The notes beneath the pieces are model-generated. The model did not search any database. It was not told the DNA's origin and saw only the letters and a program-made list of their open reading frames with translations. Positions 18,810 through 27,119 of a DNA stretch of 64,000 nucleotides are shown here, piece after piece. Both the position numbers and the translations under genes were made by a program. Each line of letters starts with the position of its first letter. Position 1 is the first letter of the stretch. The DNA is from Halanaerobacter jeridensis (GTDB taxonomy: Bacteria; Bacillota; Halanaerobiia; Halobacteroidales; Halobacteroidaceae): the NCBI RefSeq assembly GCF_016908315.1, contig NZ_JAFBDQ010000001.1, positions 248,001-312,000 of the forward strand, in the 5' to 3' direction.

Positions 18810-18867
18810 AAATTACTAAAAGTACATAATATTATTAACAACTTTTTAAGATGAGGTGTTAATCATC

Positions 18868-19113
18868 ATGTTTAAGCAAAAGTTAATTACCGAGTTGAAA
18901 AGACACCCTGATCTCTATAATGAAATCAGAGCTGAATTATCAACTCCTCGCCTTTTACGTGGTAATCAACTACCAGATAATAATTATACTTCTGATCCTA
19001 ATGAAGATAAATTCTTAGAAAAAGCTGATGAAGATGCATTAATTGATGCTATTATTATTAATTTTAATTATTTTATTGAATATGAACGAGAAATGCGTGA
19101 AGGTGATCTTTGA
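18868..19113 (+). CDS. Small hypothetical acidic protein
   Basis: An 81-residue protein with no family I can name. It is mostly charged, with a helix-like start (KQKLITELKRHPDLYNEIRAEL), a Pro/Asn/Asp-rich middle, and an acidic helical end (DEDALIDAIIINFNYFIEYERE). No membrane helix, cysteine or nucleotide motif is visible. The start ATG 18868 has a GATGAGGTG ribosome site. Its stop codon directly abuts the stop of pdxT on the other strand, so the two genes converge with no spacer and no separate terminator. Confidence 0.6.
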   Translation: MFKQKLITELKRHPDLYNEIRAELSTPRLLRGNQLPDNNYTSDPNEDKFLEKADEDALIDAIIINFNYFIEYEREMREGDL

Positions 19114-19692
19114 TTAATCCGCTTTAACTTTATTCACAAAATATTTATGAACTCGTAAATCAGTTGTTAATTCAGGATGAAAAGCTGTTGCTAATAGATT
19201 ATCCTGTTCTGCAGCAACTATCTTTCCATCTAGTTTTAATAAAGTTTTTACTTTTTTGTTTTTATTTGTGATATATGGTGCTCTAATAAAAACTAACGGG
19301 AGTTCTTTTTTAGATATTTTAGGAATTACTTTTTTACTTTTGAAACTAGCTAATTGATTCCCATAAGCATTTCTTTTAACTTTAATATCCATTAAATTGA
19401 GGTGACTAGTGGAAGTTCCTGCTATTTCTTTAGCTAATAGGATCATTCCTGCACAAGTACCCCAAATTGGGATTTCCTCTTTATTCAAATTAATAATAAT
19501 ATCTTTGAGTTCAAAGATATTGAGTAATTTACTAATTGTAGTACTTTCTCCCCCAGGTAAAATCAACCCATCTAAATTATTAAAATCTTCTTTCTTTTTA
19601 ACAGAGAGAGCTCTCACATTAGATATTTGACTTAATAAGTGAAGATGTTCTCTAACTCCTCCTTGTAAATCTAACACGCCAATTGTAATCAT
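19114..19692 (-). CDS. pdxT: Pyridoxal 5'-phosphate synthase glutaminase subunit PdxT
   Basis: A 192-residue class I glutamine amidotransferase that frees ammonia from glutamine for PdxS in the DXP-independent vitamin B6 route. Seen: the start GVLDLQGG, the PGGESTT loop, the nucleophile in WGTCAGM, and the late catalytic His and Glu in FHPELT. The start at 19692 (MITIGVLDLQGG) is preferred; two ATGs just upstream overlap the AAAAGGA ribosome site. It lies 20 bases behind pdxS on the same strand, the usual two-gene operon, and shares its promoter. Confidence 0.95.
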   Translation of the reverse strand: MITIGVLDLQGGVREHLHLLSQISNVRALSVKKKEDFNNLDGLILPGGESTTISKLLNIFELKDIIINLNKEEIPIWGTCAGMILLAKEIAGTSTSHLNLMDIKVKRNAYGNQLASFKSKKVIPKISKKELPLVFIRAPYITNKNKKVKTLLKLDGKIVAAEQDNLLATAFHPELTTDLRVHKYFVNKVKAD

Positions 19693-19712
19693 TTCCATCA
19701 TCCTTTTATAAT

Positions 19713-20579
19713 CTATATGCTCATTTTTTTGCTAGGGTGCTCTATTCCCACCATTGCTTCTCCAATGTTTTCTGAAACTTCTGCTACTACAGCTGGGTCA
19801 TCATAATGAGCAGTAGCTTTAACTATTGCTCGAGCTCTTTTTTTCGGATTGCCAGATTTAAATATTCCTGAACCAACAAAAACTCCGTCACATCCTAACT
19901 GCATCATCATTGCAGCATCAGCAGGAGTAGCAATTCCGCCAGCAGCAAAATTAATGACAGGAAGCGCTCCTTCTTTGGCTACATATTTTATTAGCTCAAA
20001 AGGAGCTCTCATTTCTTTAGCAGTAGTCATTAATTCTTCGTTATCCTTAGTAGTTAGGGTTCTAATTTGGGAATTTAGTTTACGCATATGTTTAACTGCT
20101 TCTACTACATTACCAGTGCCTGCTTCTCCCTTAGTTCTAATCATACTTGCTCCTTCTGCAATTCTCCGTAAAGCTTCACTTAAATTTGTAGCCCCACAAA
20201 CAAAAGGGACTTCAAATTCATTTTTATCGATATGATTTGTATTATCAGCAGGAGTTAACACTTCACTTTCATCTATGTAGTCAACTCCAATTTCTTCTAA
20301 AATTTGTGCTTCAACAAAATGTCCAATTCGTGCTTTAGCCATAACTGGTATTGAAACAGCAGATATAATTTCTTTAATCATAGCTGGGTCAGAAGATCTA
20401 GCAACGCCACCTTCTGCTCTAATATCAGCTGGGACACGTTCTAAAGCCATTACAGCTACTGACCCTGCTTCTTCAGCTATTGCGGCTTCTTGGGGATTTG
20501 TGACATCCATTATCACGCCACCTTTTAACATTTGAGCTAAGTTCTTATTTAGTTCGTACCTATCTGTTACTGATTTCAT
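19713..20579 (-). CDS. pdxS: Pyridoxal 5'-phosphate synthase lyase subunit PdxS
   Basis: A 288-residue (beta/alpha)8 enzyme that builds pyridoxal 5'-phosphate from ribose 5-phosphate, glyceraldehyde 3-phosphate and ammonia passed from PdxT. Very conserved phrases are present: [55 protein letters not shown], and [35 protein letters not shown]. The ATG at 20579 follows AAAGGAGCG; a longer frame lacks such a site. It is transcribed away from pdxR, with a consensus promoter that overlaps repeated ATTGTAT sites in the shared intergenic region. Confidence 0.97.
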   Translation of the reverse strand: MKSVTDRYELNKNLAQMLKGGVIMDVTNPQEAAIAEEAGSVAVMALERVPADIRAEGGVARSSDPAMIKEIISAVSIPVMAKARIGHFVEAQILEEIGVDYIDESEVLTPADNTNHIDKNEFEVPFVCGATNLSEALRRIAEGASMIRTKGEAGTGNVVEAVKHMRKLNSQIRTLTTKDNEELMTTAKEMRAPFELIKYVAKEGALPVINFAAGGIATPADAAMMMQLGCDGVFVGSGIFKSGNPKKRARAIVKATAHYDDPAVVAEVSENIGEAMVGIEHPSKKMSI

Positions 20580-20609
20580 TATTAATCGCTCCTTTACAGT
20601 TGATTTTAG

Positions 20610-20698
20610 ATACAATATAATAATTGTATGGGTCTATTGTTTAAAAATATAAATTGTATCCATGATTAATTATATACAATCATTAATTGTATTGTCAA
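20610..20698 (-). promoter_or_regulatory. pdxS promoter with embedded PdxR-type operators
   Basis: On the - strand, TTGACA (20698-20693), an 18-base spacer and TATAAT (20674-20669) form a near-ideal promoter. The heptamer ATTGTAT or its complement recurs at 20610, 20623, 20653, 20674 and 20686. Two pairs form palindromes: 20610-20629 (six-base gap) and 20674-20692 (five-base gap). The second palindrome fills the spacer between -35 and -10. Since pdxR is divergent, these are likely its binding sites (inference from position and repetition). Confidence 0.7.
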
Positions 20699-20847
20699 GA
20701 GGGGAACAATAAAAAGTTAATAATTAGCAATTAGCTTTAAAGAATAAAATTATTATTAATGTTGATATGATAAGGGTTTAAGGGTTAATTTTCATTGTTA
20801 GAATCAGAGAAAAATTAAAAAAATATAAATGCAGTGGAGGTATTGTA

Positions 20848-22317
20848 ATGATTGAATCGATACAATTAGACAAAAATAGTGATAAATATTTATATCAGCA
20901 ATTATATAGTCAACTAAAGAATTTAATCTTAACTGGAGAATTAGAAGTAGATACAAAATTACCGCCAATTAGAAAGTTAGCTCAGCAGTTAAGTGTTAAT
21001 AATGTTACTATAGTTAATGCTTATGATCTTTTGGATGAGGAAGATTTAGTTTATAAAAAAGTAGGTAGTGGAACTTTTGTGGCTCCAGTGAATACTGAAG
21101 TTAATAGTCAAAGAAAAAGTGAATTAGATGAACAAGTTTATATTGATGAAGATACTAAATTTGTACAGCAAGAAGAGATAATTAATTTTGCTACAGGAGC
21201 GCCAACGCCTGATCTATTTCCAATTGCCCCATTCAAAAGATTGATGAATAAAGTACTTGAAAGGGATCGAGGTTATGCCTTTGGTTATCAAAAAAGTCAA
21301 GGGTATTATCCATTACGTAAAACAATTGCAGAGTATGTAACACAATATGGGATTGAAACTAAAGCGGAAGAAGTACAGATTGTTTCTGGAGCTCAGCAGG
21401 GAATTGATATTTTAGCGAAAACTTTTTTAGATTATGGAGATACTGTTTTTGTTGAACGTCCTACTTATCCAGGGGCAATTTCTGTATTTGAATCACGACG
21501 AGCTAATATTGTAGAAATTCCAATGACGCCACAAGGAATTGATGTTGAGATTATGGAAGAAAAATTACAAGAATATCAACCTAGTTTTTTATATTTAATG
21601 CCTAATTTTCAAAACCCAACTGGTTACAGTTATTCTAAAACTAAAAAAGAAAAGGTATTAAAATTAGCAGGTAAATATGATTTAAAGATTATAGAAGATG
21701 ACTGCTTAAATGATTTAAATTATAGTCAACAGCGAAGTTTAACTCTTAAAGAATTAGATAGTAACAATCAAGTGATTTATTTAAAGAGTTTTTCAAAAGT
21801 ATTTATGCCGGGTTTACGTTTAGCTTTTTTATTAGTGCCTAAAGTTGATTATGAAGATATCTTGATGTCTAAATATTTATCTGATATTTTTACCGATGGA
21901 TTAGTGCAGCGAGTATTAGAACTTTATTTCAAAGAAGAAGTGTGGGAAGAGCAAATAGAAAAATTAAAACAAACTTATCACCAACGCTATCAAACTATGA
22001 TTCAAGCTTTAGAAGATTATTGTCCTTCAAATGTTAATTATAATCATCTGCAAGGGGGATTAAATTTTTGGTTAGAACTACCAACTGATATTAATGACCA
22101 AAAACTACAAAAATTAGCTTTAGAACAAGGGATTAATATTGCTCCCGGAACGGTGTTTTATATTAGTAATCCTCCCAGCAATAAATTAAGATTGAGTATA
22201 GCAGCAGTAGATGAAAAAGAAATTACCAAAGGAATTAAAAAGCTGAGCCAAATAATTAAGAAATTACTAAAAGATAAAGATTATGCACTTGATAAATCTA
22301 TTTTTCCTATTGTATAG
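20848..22317 (+). CDS. pdxR: PdxR-type MocR/GntR regulator of vitamin B6 synthesis
   Basis: A 489-residue MocR-family regulator: an N-terminal GntR winged-helix domain (about 1-75, with LPPIRKLAQQLSVNNVTIVNAYDLL and VGSGTFVA), a linker, and a fold-type I aminotransferase-like domain (about 115-470). The PLP-binding Lys is in YLKSFSK, and the pocket phrases MPNFQNPTGYSY and IEDDCLNDL are present. Known PdxR proteins sense PLP, repress themselves and activate pdxST. The divergent position next to pdxS and shared ATTGTAT sites support that role here. ATG 20848 follows GTGGAGG. A short basic tail after residue 470 is unusual but minor. Confidence 0.9.
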   Translation: MIESIQLDKNSDKYLYQQLYSQLKNLILTGELEVDTKLPPIRKLAQQLSVNNVTIVNAYDLLDEEDLVYKKVGSGTFVAPVNTEVNSQRKSELDEQVYIDEDTKFVQQEEIINFATGAPTPDLFPIAPFKRLMNKVLERDRGYAFGYQKSQGYYPLRKTIAEYVTQYGIETKAEEVQIVSGAQQGIDILAKTFLDYGDTVFVERPTYPGAISVFESRRANIVEIPMTPQGIDVEIMEEKLQEYQPSFLYLMPNFQNPTGYSYSKTKKEKVLKLAGKYDLKIIEDDCLNDLNYSQQRSLTLKELDSNNQVIYLKSFSKVFMPGLRLAFLLVPKVDYEDILMSKYLSDIFTDGLVQRVLELYFKEEVWEEQIEKLKQTYHQRYQTMIQALEDYCPSNVNYNHLQGGLNFWLELPTDINDQKLQKLALEQGINIAPGTVFYISNPPSNKLRLSIAAVDEKEITKGIKKLSQIIKKLLKDKDYALDKSIFPIV

Positions 22318-22340
22318 AAAAATATAAAGTGTAACTTTCG

Positions 22341-22414
22341 GGATTGAGATAAAATAATTTCTTCGCTTATAAATCTAGATTTAAAGACGTTGCGAAACAA
22401 TTTTATCTCAATCC
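22341..22414. repeat. Long imperfect inverted repeat downstream of pdxR
   Basis: GGATTGAGATAAAAT (22341-22355) has its exact complement at 22400-22414, and the arms continue inward with mismatches (TTTCTTCGC against GCGAAACAA). The loop is about 25 bases. No T run follows, so it is not a typical terminator; a mobile-element remnant or transcript-end stabiliser is possible. Confidence 0.6.
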
Positions 22415-22489
22415 AAGGCAGTTTTACTTTAAATGTGGGGGCAGAGATATACTATTTTGAGATTGCTTGTTTTTTTGATCGTGCATTTT

Positions 22490-22561
22490 GGTTTTGAATT
22501 TACTACTAGCCACTAGCTTTTATCTACTAGCTAGTGGCACGATAGTGCCACTTTATATAGA
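22490..22561. repeat. Half copy of the TCTATATAAAG-ended repeat element
   Basis: These 72 bases are the reverse complement of the left half of the full element at 53030-53241, with one or two differences, including the GTGGCAC/GTGCCAC hairpin tip and terminus CTTTATATAGA. The other half is absent. It ends 27 bases before the start codon of the response regulator gene, so it lies in that gene's leader or promoter region. Confidence 0.8.
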
Positions 22562-22588
22562 TTATGCTTTGTTAACGGAGGGGATAAT

Positions 22589-23284
22589 ATGGCGGATAAA
22601 AATATTTTAGTAGTTGATGATGATTATAATGTTCATGAAATTTTAGAAATGTACTTAAAGGAAGAAAATTATAAAATGATAAGTGCTTATAATGGAGAAG
22701 AAGCATTAGAAAAATTAAATAACAATAAAATTGATTTAATTGTATTAGATATTATGATGCCTAAAATGGATGGAAAAGAAGTAGTCAAAGAAATAAGAAA
22801 AGATAATGAAGTAGCAATCATTTTTCTATCTGCTAAGAGTGAAGAATTTGATCGTGTCCTGGGTTTAGAATTAGGAGCAGATGATTATGTTACTAAACCA
22901 TTTAGTCCGCGGGAAATGGTTGTTCGAATCAAGACTGTGCTTAAACGGATTGATAGCAATCAATCTAATAATAATGTAACGGAGCGAGAAATCATTGAGT
23001 ATCCTAATTTAAAAATTGATTTATCAGATAGGGAGGTTAAGGTTAAGGGAGAGGTTATTGATTTGTCTCCTAAGGAGTTTGAGTTATTAATTTTATTAGC
23101 CCGTAATCCAAGACAAGTTTTTGAGCGGGACCATTTGTATGAACGGATTTGGGGGCTAGATCATTATGGTGATATGAGGACAGTGGATGTTCATATTAAT
23201 TGGTTGAGGGATAAGCTAGATTTAGATTATATAAAAACTGTGTGGGGGGTAGGTTATAAATTTGTGAGTGATTCAGATGTTTAA
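22589..23284 (+). CDS. OmpR/PhoB-family response regulator
   Basis: A 231-residue two-domain regulator. The receiver domain (1-120) has the acidic DDD pair near the start, phospho-acceptor Asp in LIVLDIMMPKMDG, the Ser/Thr of FLSAK and Lys of VTKPF. A winged-helix effector domain (about 135-228) follows with DLSPKEFELLILLARNP and MRTVDVHINWLRDKL. ATG 22589 follows GGAGGGG. Its last codons overlap the first of two sensor kinases, so translational coupling is likely. By context it pairs with the Met-rich kinase; its targets are unknown. Confidence 0.93.
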   Translation: MADKNILVVDDDYNVHEILEMYLKEENYKMISAYNGEEALEKLNNNKIDLIVLDIMMPKMDGKEVVKEIRKDNEVAIIFLSAKSEEFDRVLGLELGADDYVTKPFSPREMVVRIKTVLKRIDSNQSNNNVTEREIIEYPNLKIDLSDREVKVKGEVIDLSPKEFELLILLARNPRQVFERDHLYERIWGLDHYGDMRTVDVHINWLRDKLDLDYIKTVWGVGYKFVSDSDV

Positions 23285-25166
23285 AAGTTTATTTAGTAAG
23301 ATAATGAGTAGTTATATTTTGATTCCTACCTTGATTTTAATAGCCTTATTTGTGTTTCTACCTTATAATTTAGAGAGTTACTTAGCTCAACAAAAGAAAG
23401 AAGAGTTAGTAAAAAACGGTAAAGAAATTAGTGAGATTATTGCCTCTGAAGATAGAATTGATATTAATAAAATATTATCTTCTTTTGCTCAATCTTTAGA
23501 TACCAATTTAGTTTTAATCAATGAATCAGGGCAGATTGTTAACCGTAGTCGAGGAGTTATGAGGATGATGAATCAAATTCCTACAGGACCAATGATGAGA
23601 AATTCTAATGGGCATCGGGGAATGATGATGCCTAATTCTTCACATATGCATCAATCAATGCAGAATGAGTCTATGCCGAATAATCAATTTCAAAATTTAA
23701 TGGGCCTAAAAGAAGAACTAAAAAAAGTTTTAAATGGAGAGATTATTTCTTTCAAGGGGGAAAACAAACATCTAGAACAAGCTATTATTGCTGTCGGAAT
23801 TCCGATTAATGATGGTTCATCACGAGCTTTATTTTTGATTTCCCCGATGCACGATTTTGAAAATGCTATTGATAATATCAGAATGTTAACCTTACAGGTA
23901 GTAATAGGAGCAATTATTTTTGCTTTGCTTCTAGGGTATATTATATCTAAAAGCATTACAGAACCGATTGCTGAGATGAAAAAGAAGGTGAATAAGATTA
24001 CTGATGGAGATTTTTCTACTAAATTAGAGGATTTGCCTGATGATGAATTGGGGGAATTAGGGCAAAGCTTTAATTATATGTCTGCTAAATTAGAAGAAAA
24101 TCTAAGTGAATTATCTACAGAAAAGAATCGAATGCATGAAATGTTAACTAGTATGACAGAAGGGGTATTGGGGGTAACTGCTACTGGTGAAATAATGTTA
24201 AGTAATACTATGGTCAAAGAAATCTTAAGCTTAAAACAATCATTACAAGGAAGATATTTTTCTGATTGTTTGCCTCAAGATTTAAGTGAGATAATTAGTC
24301 AGGTTTTAAATAATAACGAAGAACAGGAAATAGAGTTTGAACTTAATGATCAAATACTAACTGCTCAAGCAGCTCCGGTGAAAAAATCAGATAAAGAGTT
24401 ATGGGGTGTGATTATTTTAGTGAGTGATATCACTGAAATAAAACGTTTAGATGAAATGAGACGATTATTTGTAGCTAATGTATCTCATGAGTTAAAAACT
24501 CCTTTGACTTCAATTCAAGGTTATTTAGAAGCTATATTAGATGGAATGGTTGAAGATGAAGAAAAAGAACAGGAGTATTTACAGCGTGTGTTGAATGAAA
24601 CTGATAGAATGTCTAATTTGGTGGGAGATGTATTAGATTTAGCAAAATTACAGTCTAAACAGTTTGAATTTGAATTGCGACCTGTTAATCTGAAGACATT
24701 GATTAGCTCTGTGTACAATAATTTAGAAAATAGTTTAGGAGATAAAGAATTAATATTAGATATCCCCGAAGAAGTCTATGTTAAAGCAGACCGTGATAAA
24801 TTGAAAGAAGTAATAATTAATTTGTTGAGTAATGCTATTAAATTTACATCTGCGGAGGGAACAATTGAAATTGATGTACAAATGAATAAGAAGCAAGATA
24901 AAGTAATAGTTAATGTGATTGATGATGGAGTAGGGATTCCTAAAAATGAGTTAGCTCATATTTGGGAAAGATTTCATCAAGTGGATCGTTCTCGTAATCC
25001 TGACCAACAAGGAACAGGGTTGGGGCTAGCAATTGTTAAAGAAATAATTACAGGAATGAATGGTCAAATAAATGTCGAAAGCACTGTAGGAGTAGGCAGC
25101 AAGTTTAGCTTTTCATTAGAAATATCTAATAAAGGGGTTTCTAGCAATGATGAAAAAATTACGTAG
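23277..25166 (+). CDS. Sensor histidine kinase with Met/His-rich outer domain
   Basis: A 629-residue membrane kinase: helix at about 12-30, an outer domain to about 205, a second helix (205-224), HAMP, a PAS-like region, the dimerisation/phospho-His motif FVANVSHELKTPLTS, and an ATPase domain with NLLSNAIKF, DDGVGIP and GTGLGLAIV. The outer domain has an unusual stretch at residues 95-133 with 11 methionines and 3 histidines (VMRMM, PMMRN, GMMMPN, HMHQSM). Such runs often bind Cu(I) or Ag(I), so a metal signal is possible (inference). It overlaps the response regulator by 8 bases and the next kinase by 20. ATG 23277 is chosen over the upstream GTG. Confidence 0.9.
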   Translation: MFKSLFSKIMSSYILIPTLILIALFVFLPYNLESYLAQQKKEELVKNGKEISEIIASEDRIDINKILSSFAQSLDTNLVLINESGQIVNRSRGVMRMMNQIPTGPMMRNSNGHRGMMMPNSSHMHQSMQNESMPNNQFQNLMGLKEELKKVLNGEIISFKGENKHLEQAIIAVGIPINDGSSRALFLISPMHDFENAIDNIRMLTLQVVIGAIIFALLLGYIISKSITEPIAEMKKKVNKITDGDFSTKLEDLPDDELGELGQSFNYMSAKLEENLSELSTEKNRMHEMLTSMTEGVLGVTATGEIMLSNTMVKEILSLKQSLQGRYFSDCLPQDLSEIISQVLNNNEEQEIEFELNDQILTAQAAPVKKSDKELWGVIILVSDITEIKRLDEMRRLFVANVSHELKTPLTSIQGYLEAILDGMVEDEEKEQEYLQRVLNETDRMSNLVGDVLDLAKLQSKQFEFELRPVNLKTLISSVYNNLENSLGDKELILDIPEEVYVKADRDKLKEVIINLLSNAIKFTSAEGTIEIDVQMNKKQDKVIVNVIDDGVGIPKNELAHIWERFHQVDRSRNPDQQGTGLGLAIVKEIITGMNGQINVESTVGVGSKFSFSLEISNKGVSSNDEKIT

Positions 25167-26910
25167 TATTAGACTAAGAATAGTAGTATTATATTTAGTA
25201 TTATTAACGGTTGCTTTATTATTTGCTGGTTTCTTTTTACAGAATTCCTTAAAGGGTTATTTTTTGCAGTGGTTTGATAAACGCTTAATTGGTGAAATGA
25301 ATTTATTAATTAGAATTACTAAACCTTTAATTGAGAAAAAAGAAGCAAAAAAATTAGATGATTTAGCAGAAGAATATGGAAAGAAATTAGAAGCTAGAAT
25401 TACAATTGTAGATAGGCAAGGAATAGTATTGGCTGATTCAAGAGAAGAACCAAAAGAAATGGATAATCATCTACAACGTCCCGAAATACAGCAAGCTTTG
25501 CAGACAGGTTTAGGAAAAGAAACCCGTTATAGTGCTACTTTAGGTTTAGATATGAAATATTTAGCTATTCCTATTAAAAGTCAAGGTAATGTAATTGGCA
25601 TTATGAGAGTAGCATTAGATTTGAGTAAAATAAAAAAGATGTATCGTGGTATTTGGTGGGTTCTATTTCAAGTAGGGATTATTACATTCTTTATTTCTAT
25701 AATATTATCATTAAAATTTGCTAGTAATATTACGGAGCCTATTGAAAAAATGACTAATATAGTAGAAAGAATAAGTGAGGGTTCTTTGGACCAAAAAATT
25801 AAGATTGATACTAAAGATGAGATTGGTCAATTGGCAAAAATGTTTAATCAAATGGTGAATAGAGTTAAAGAAAAAGTAGAACAAATTTCTAATGAAAAAA
25901 GTAAAATTGAAGCCATAGTAGGTAGTATAGGTGATGGAGTAATTGCTGTCAATTTAAATAAAGAAGTTTTATTAATTAATTTAGCAGCACGTGATATTTT
26001 TAATGTGGAAGAAGATGTGATTGGAAAATCATTAATCAATATTACTAAAAATCACAAATTAGAAGAATTAATAGATGAAGCGCTTAGTAAATCAGAATCT
26101 TTAACAGAAGAAATCGAACTATTATTACCAGAAGAAAGGACTTTTAGAATTCGTTTAGCTCCTATTATTAGAGAAGAGAAGGCAATTGGAGTAGTTATTA
26201 GCCTAAGAGATATTACTGATATTAGACAATTGCAACAGATGAGAACTGAATTTGTGAGTAATGTATCTCATGAACTCAAAACGCCATTAACCTCAATTAA
26301 AGGTTATGTAGAAACCCTTCTTGAAACTGAAGCTGATGAGGAGACATATGAATCATTTTTAGAAGTTATTAAAAATGAAACTAATCGCTTAGAATTATTA
26401 ATAGATGATATACTTAATTTATCTAAAATTGAATCTGGAGTTAATGAATTAGAGAAAAAAGTAGATATTAATAAAGTAGTTAGTAACTTACTTTCTTTAT
26501 TAAAGCCTAAAGCTGTAGATAAAAATATTAATTTGAAATTAGCTCTAGATGATAATTTACCTTTAATTAACGGAGACTATAATCAATTATCAAGAATGAT
26601 GATTAACTTAATTGATAATGCAATTAAATATACTCCTGAAGGGGGAAAAGTTGAAGTTGAAGCTAGCTCAAAAGACCAAAAGTTAGTAGTAGAAGTTAAA
26701 GATAACGGGATAGGGATTCCAGAAGAAGATTTGGTCCGTATTTTTGAGAGATTTTATCGTGTTGATAAGGGGCGAAGTAGAAAATTAGGCGGTACGGGAC
26801 TAGGGTTATCTATTGTTAAACATATTGTAGAGAATCATCATGGTGATATTAGAGTAGATAGTGAAGTAGAGCAAGGGACTACATTTACTATCGAATTTCC
26901 TATTGCATAA
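25147..26910 (+). CDS. Sensor histidine kinase, PhoR/WalK-like architecture
   Basis: A 587-residue membrane kinase with two helices (about 10-30 and 170-190) around a PhoR-type outer domain (ITIVDRQGIVLADSREEP, then MKYLAIPI), followed by HAMP, PAS, the phospho-His motif FVSNVSHELKTPLTSIKGYVETLL, and an ATPase domain with NLIDNAIKYTPEGG, DNGIGIP and GTGLGLSIV. The layout equals B. subtilis PhoR. It overlaps the previous kinase by 20 bases, starting behind AAAGGGG inside that gene. The partner may be the second response regulator at 27949, one gene away; a pst operon lies 10 kb on, so phosphate sensing is a fair guess. Confidence 0.9.
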   Translation: MMKKLRSIRLRIVVLYLVLLTVALLFAGFFLQNSLKGYFLQWFDKRLIGEMNLLIRITKPLIEKKEAKKLDDLAEEYGKKLEARITIVDRQGIVLADSREEPKEMDNHLQRPEIQQALQTGLGKETRYSATLGLDMKYLAIPIKSQGNVIGIMRVALDLSKIKKMYRGIWWVLFQVGIITFFISIILSLKFASNITEPIEKMTNIVERISEGSLDQKIKIDTKDEIGQLAKMFNQMVNRVKEKVEQISNEKSKIEAIVGSIGDGVIAVNLNKEVLLINLAARDIFNVEEDVIGKSLINITKNHKLEELIDEALSKSESLTEEIELLLPEERTFRIRLAPIIREEKAIGVVISLRDITDIRQLQQMRTEFVSNVSHELKTPLTSIKGYVETLLETEADEETYESFLEVIKNETNRLELLIDDILNLSKIESGVNELEKKVDINKVVSNLLSLLKPKAVDKNINLKLALDDNLPLINGDYNQLSRMMINLIDNAIKYTPEGGKVEVEASSKDQKLVVEVKDNGIGIPEEDLVRIFERFYRVDKGRSRKLGGTGLGLSIVKHIVENHHGDIRVDSEVEQGTTFTIEFPIA

Positions 26911-26921
26911 TAATCGCTTAA

Positions 26922-26960
26922 TTTTAGATAATAGTTAAAGGTTTAGATTATTATCTAAAA
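26922..26960. terminator. Hairpin after the second sensor kinase
   Basis: TTTTAGATAATA and its exact complement form a 12-bp stem around a 15-base loop, beginning 12 bases after the stop. No T run follows on the + strand, so it may be a weak terminator. The rest of the gap to 27119 shows only a lone TATAAT at 27029 with no good -35. Confidence 0.5.
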
Positions 26961-27119
26961 AGTATTGAATAATTAAGATAGAGTTCTCTTGAAACATTTT
27001 AAATAAAAAAGGAAAAGTTTAGTTTTTGTATAATTAATAAGTAGAGGCTTTAATGATACTTCAAATTAGAAGTTGATATTTAATATATTTTTTTATTGTC
27101 TTGAATAGGGGGTTTAATC

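Noticed and set aside
19409-20235. Open frames on the + strand across pdxT and pdxS
   Set aside because: They lie wholly inside well-conserved - strand genes, have no ribosome site and give low-complexity Ser/Leu/Ile-rich products, as expected from the complement of coding DNA.
22490-22561. CRISPR-like array from repeated CTAGTAG blocks in the repeat elements
   Set aside because: The repeats are irregular, have no unique spacers of constant size, and belong to an inverted-repeat-ended element; no cas gene is near.
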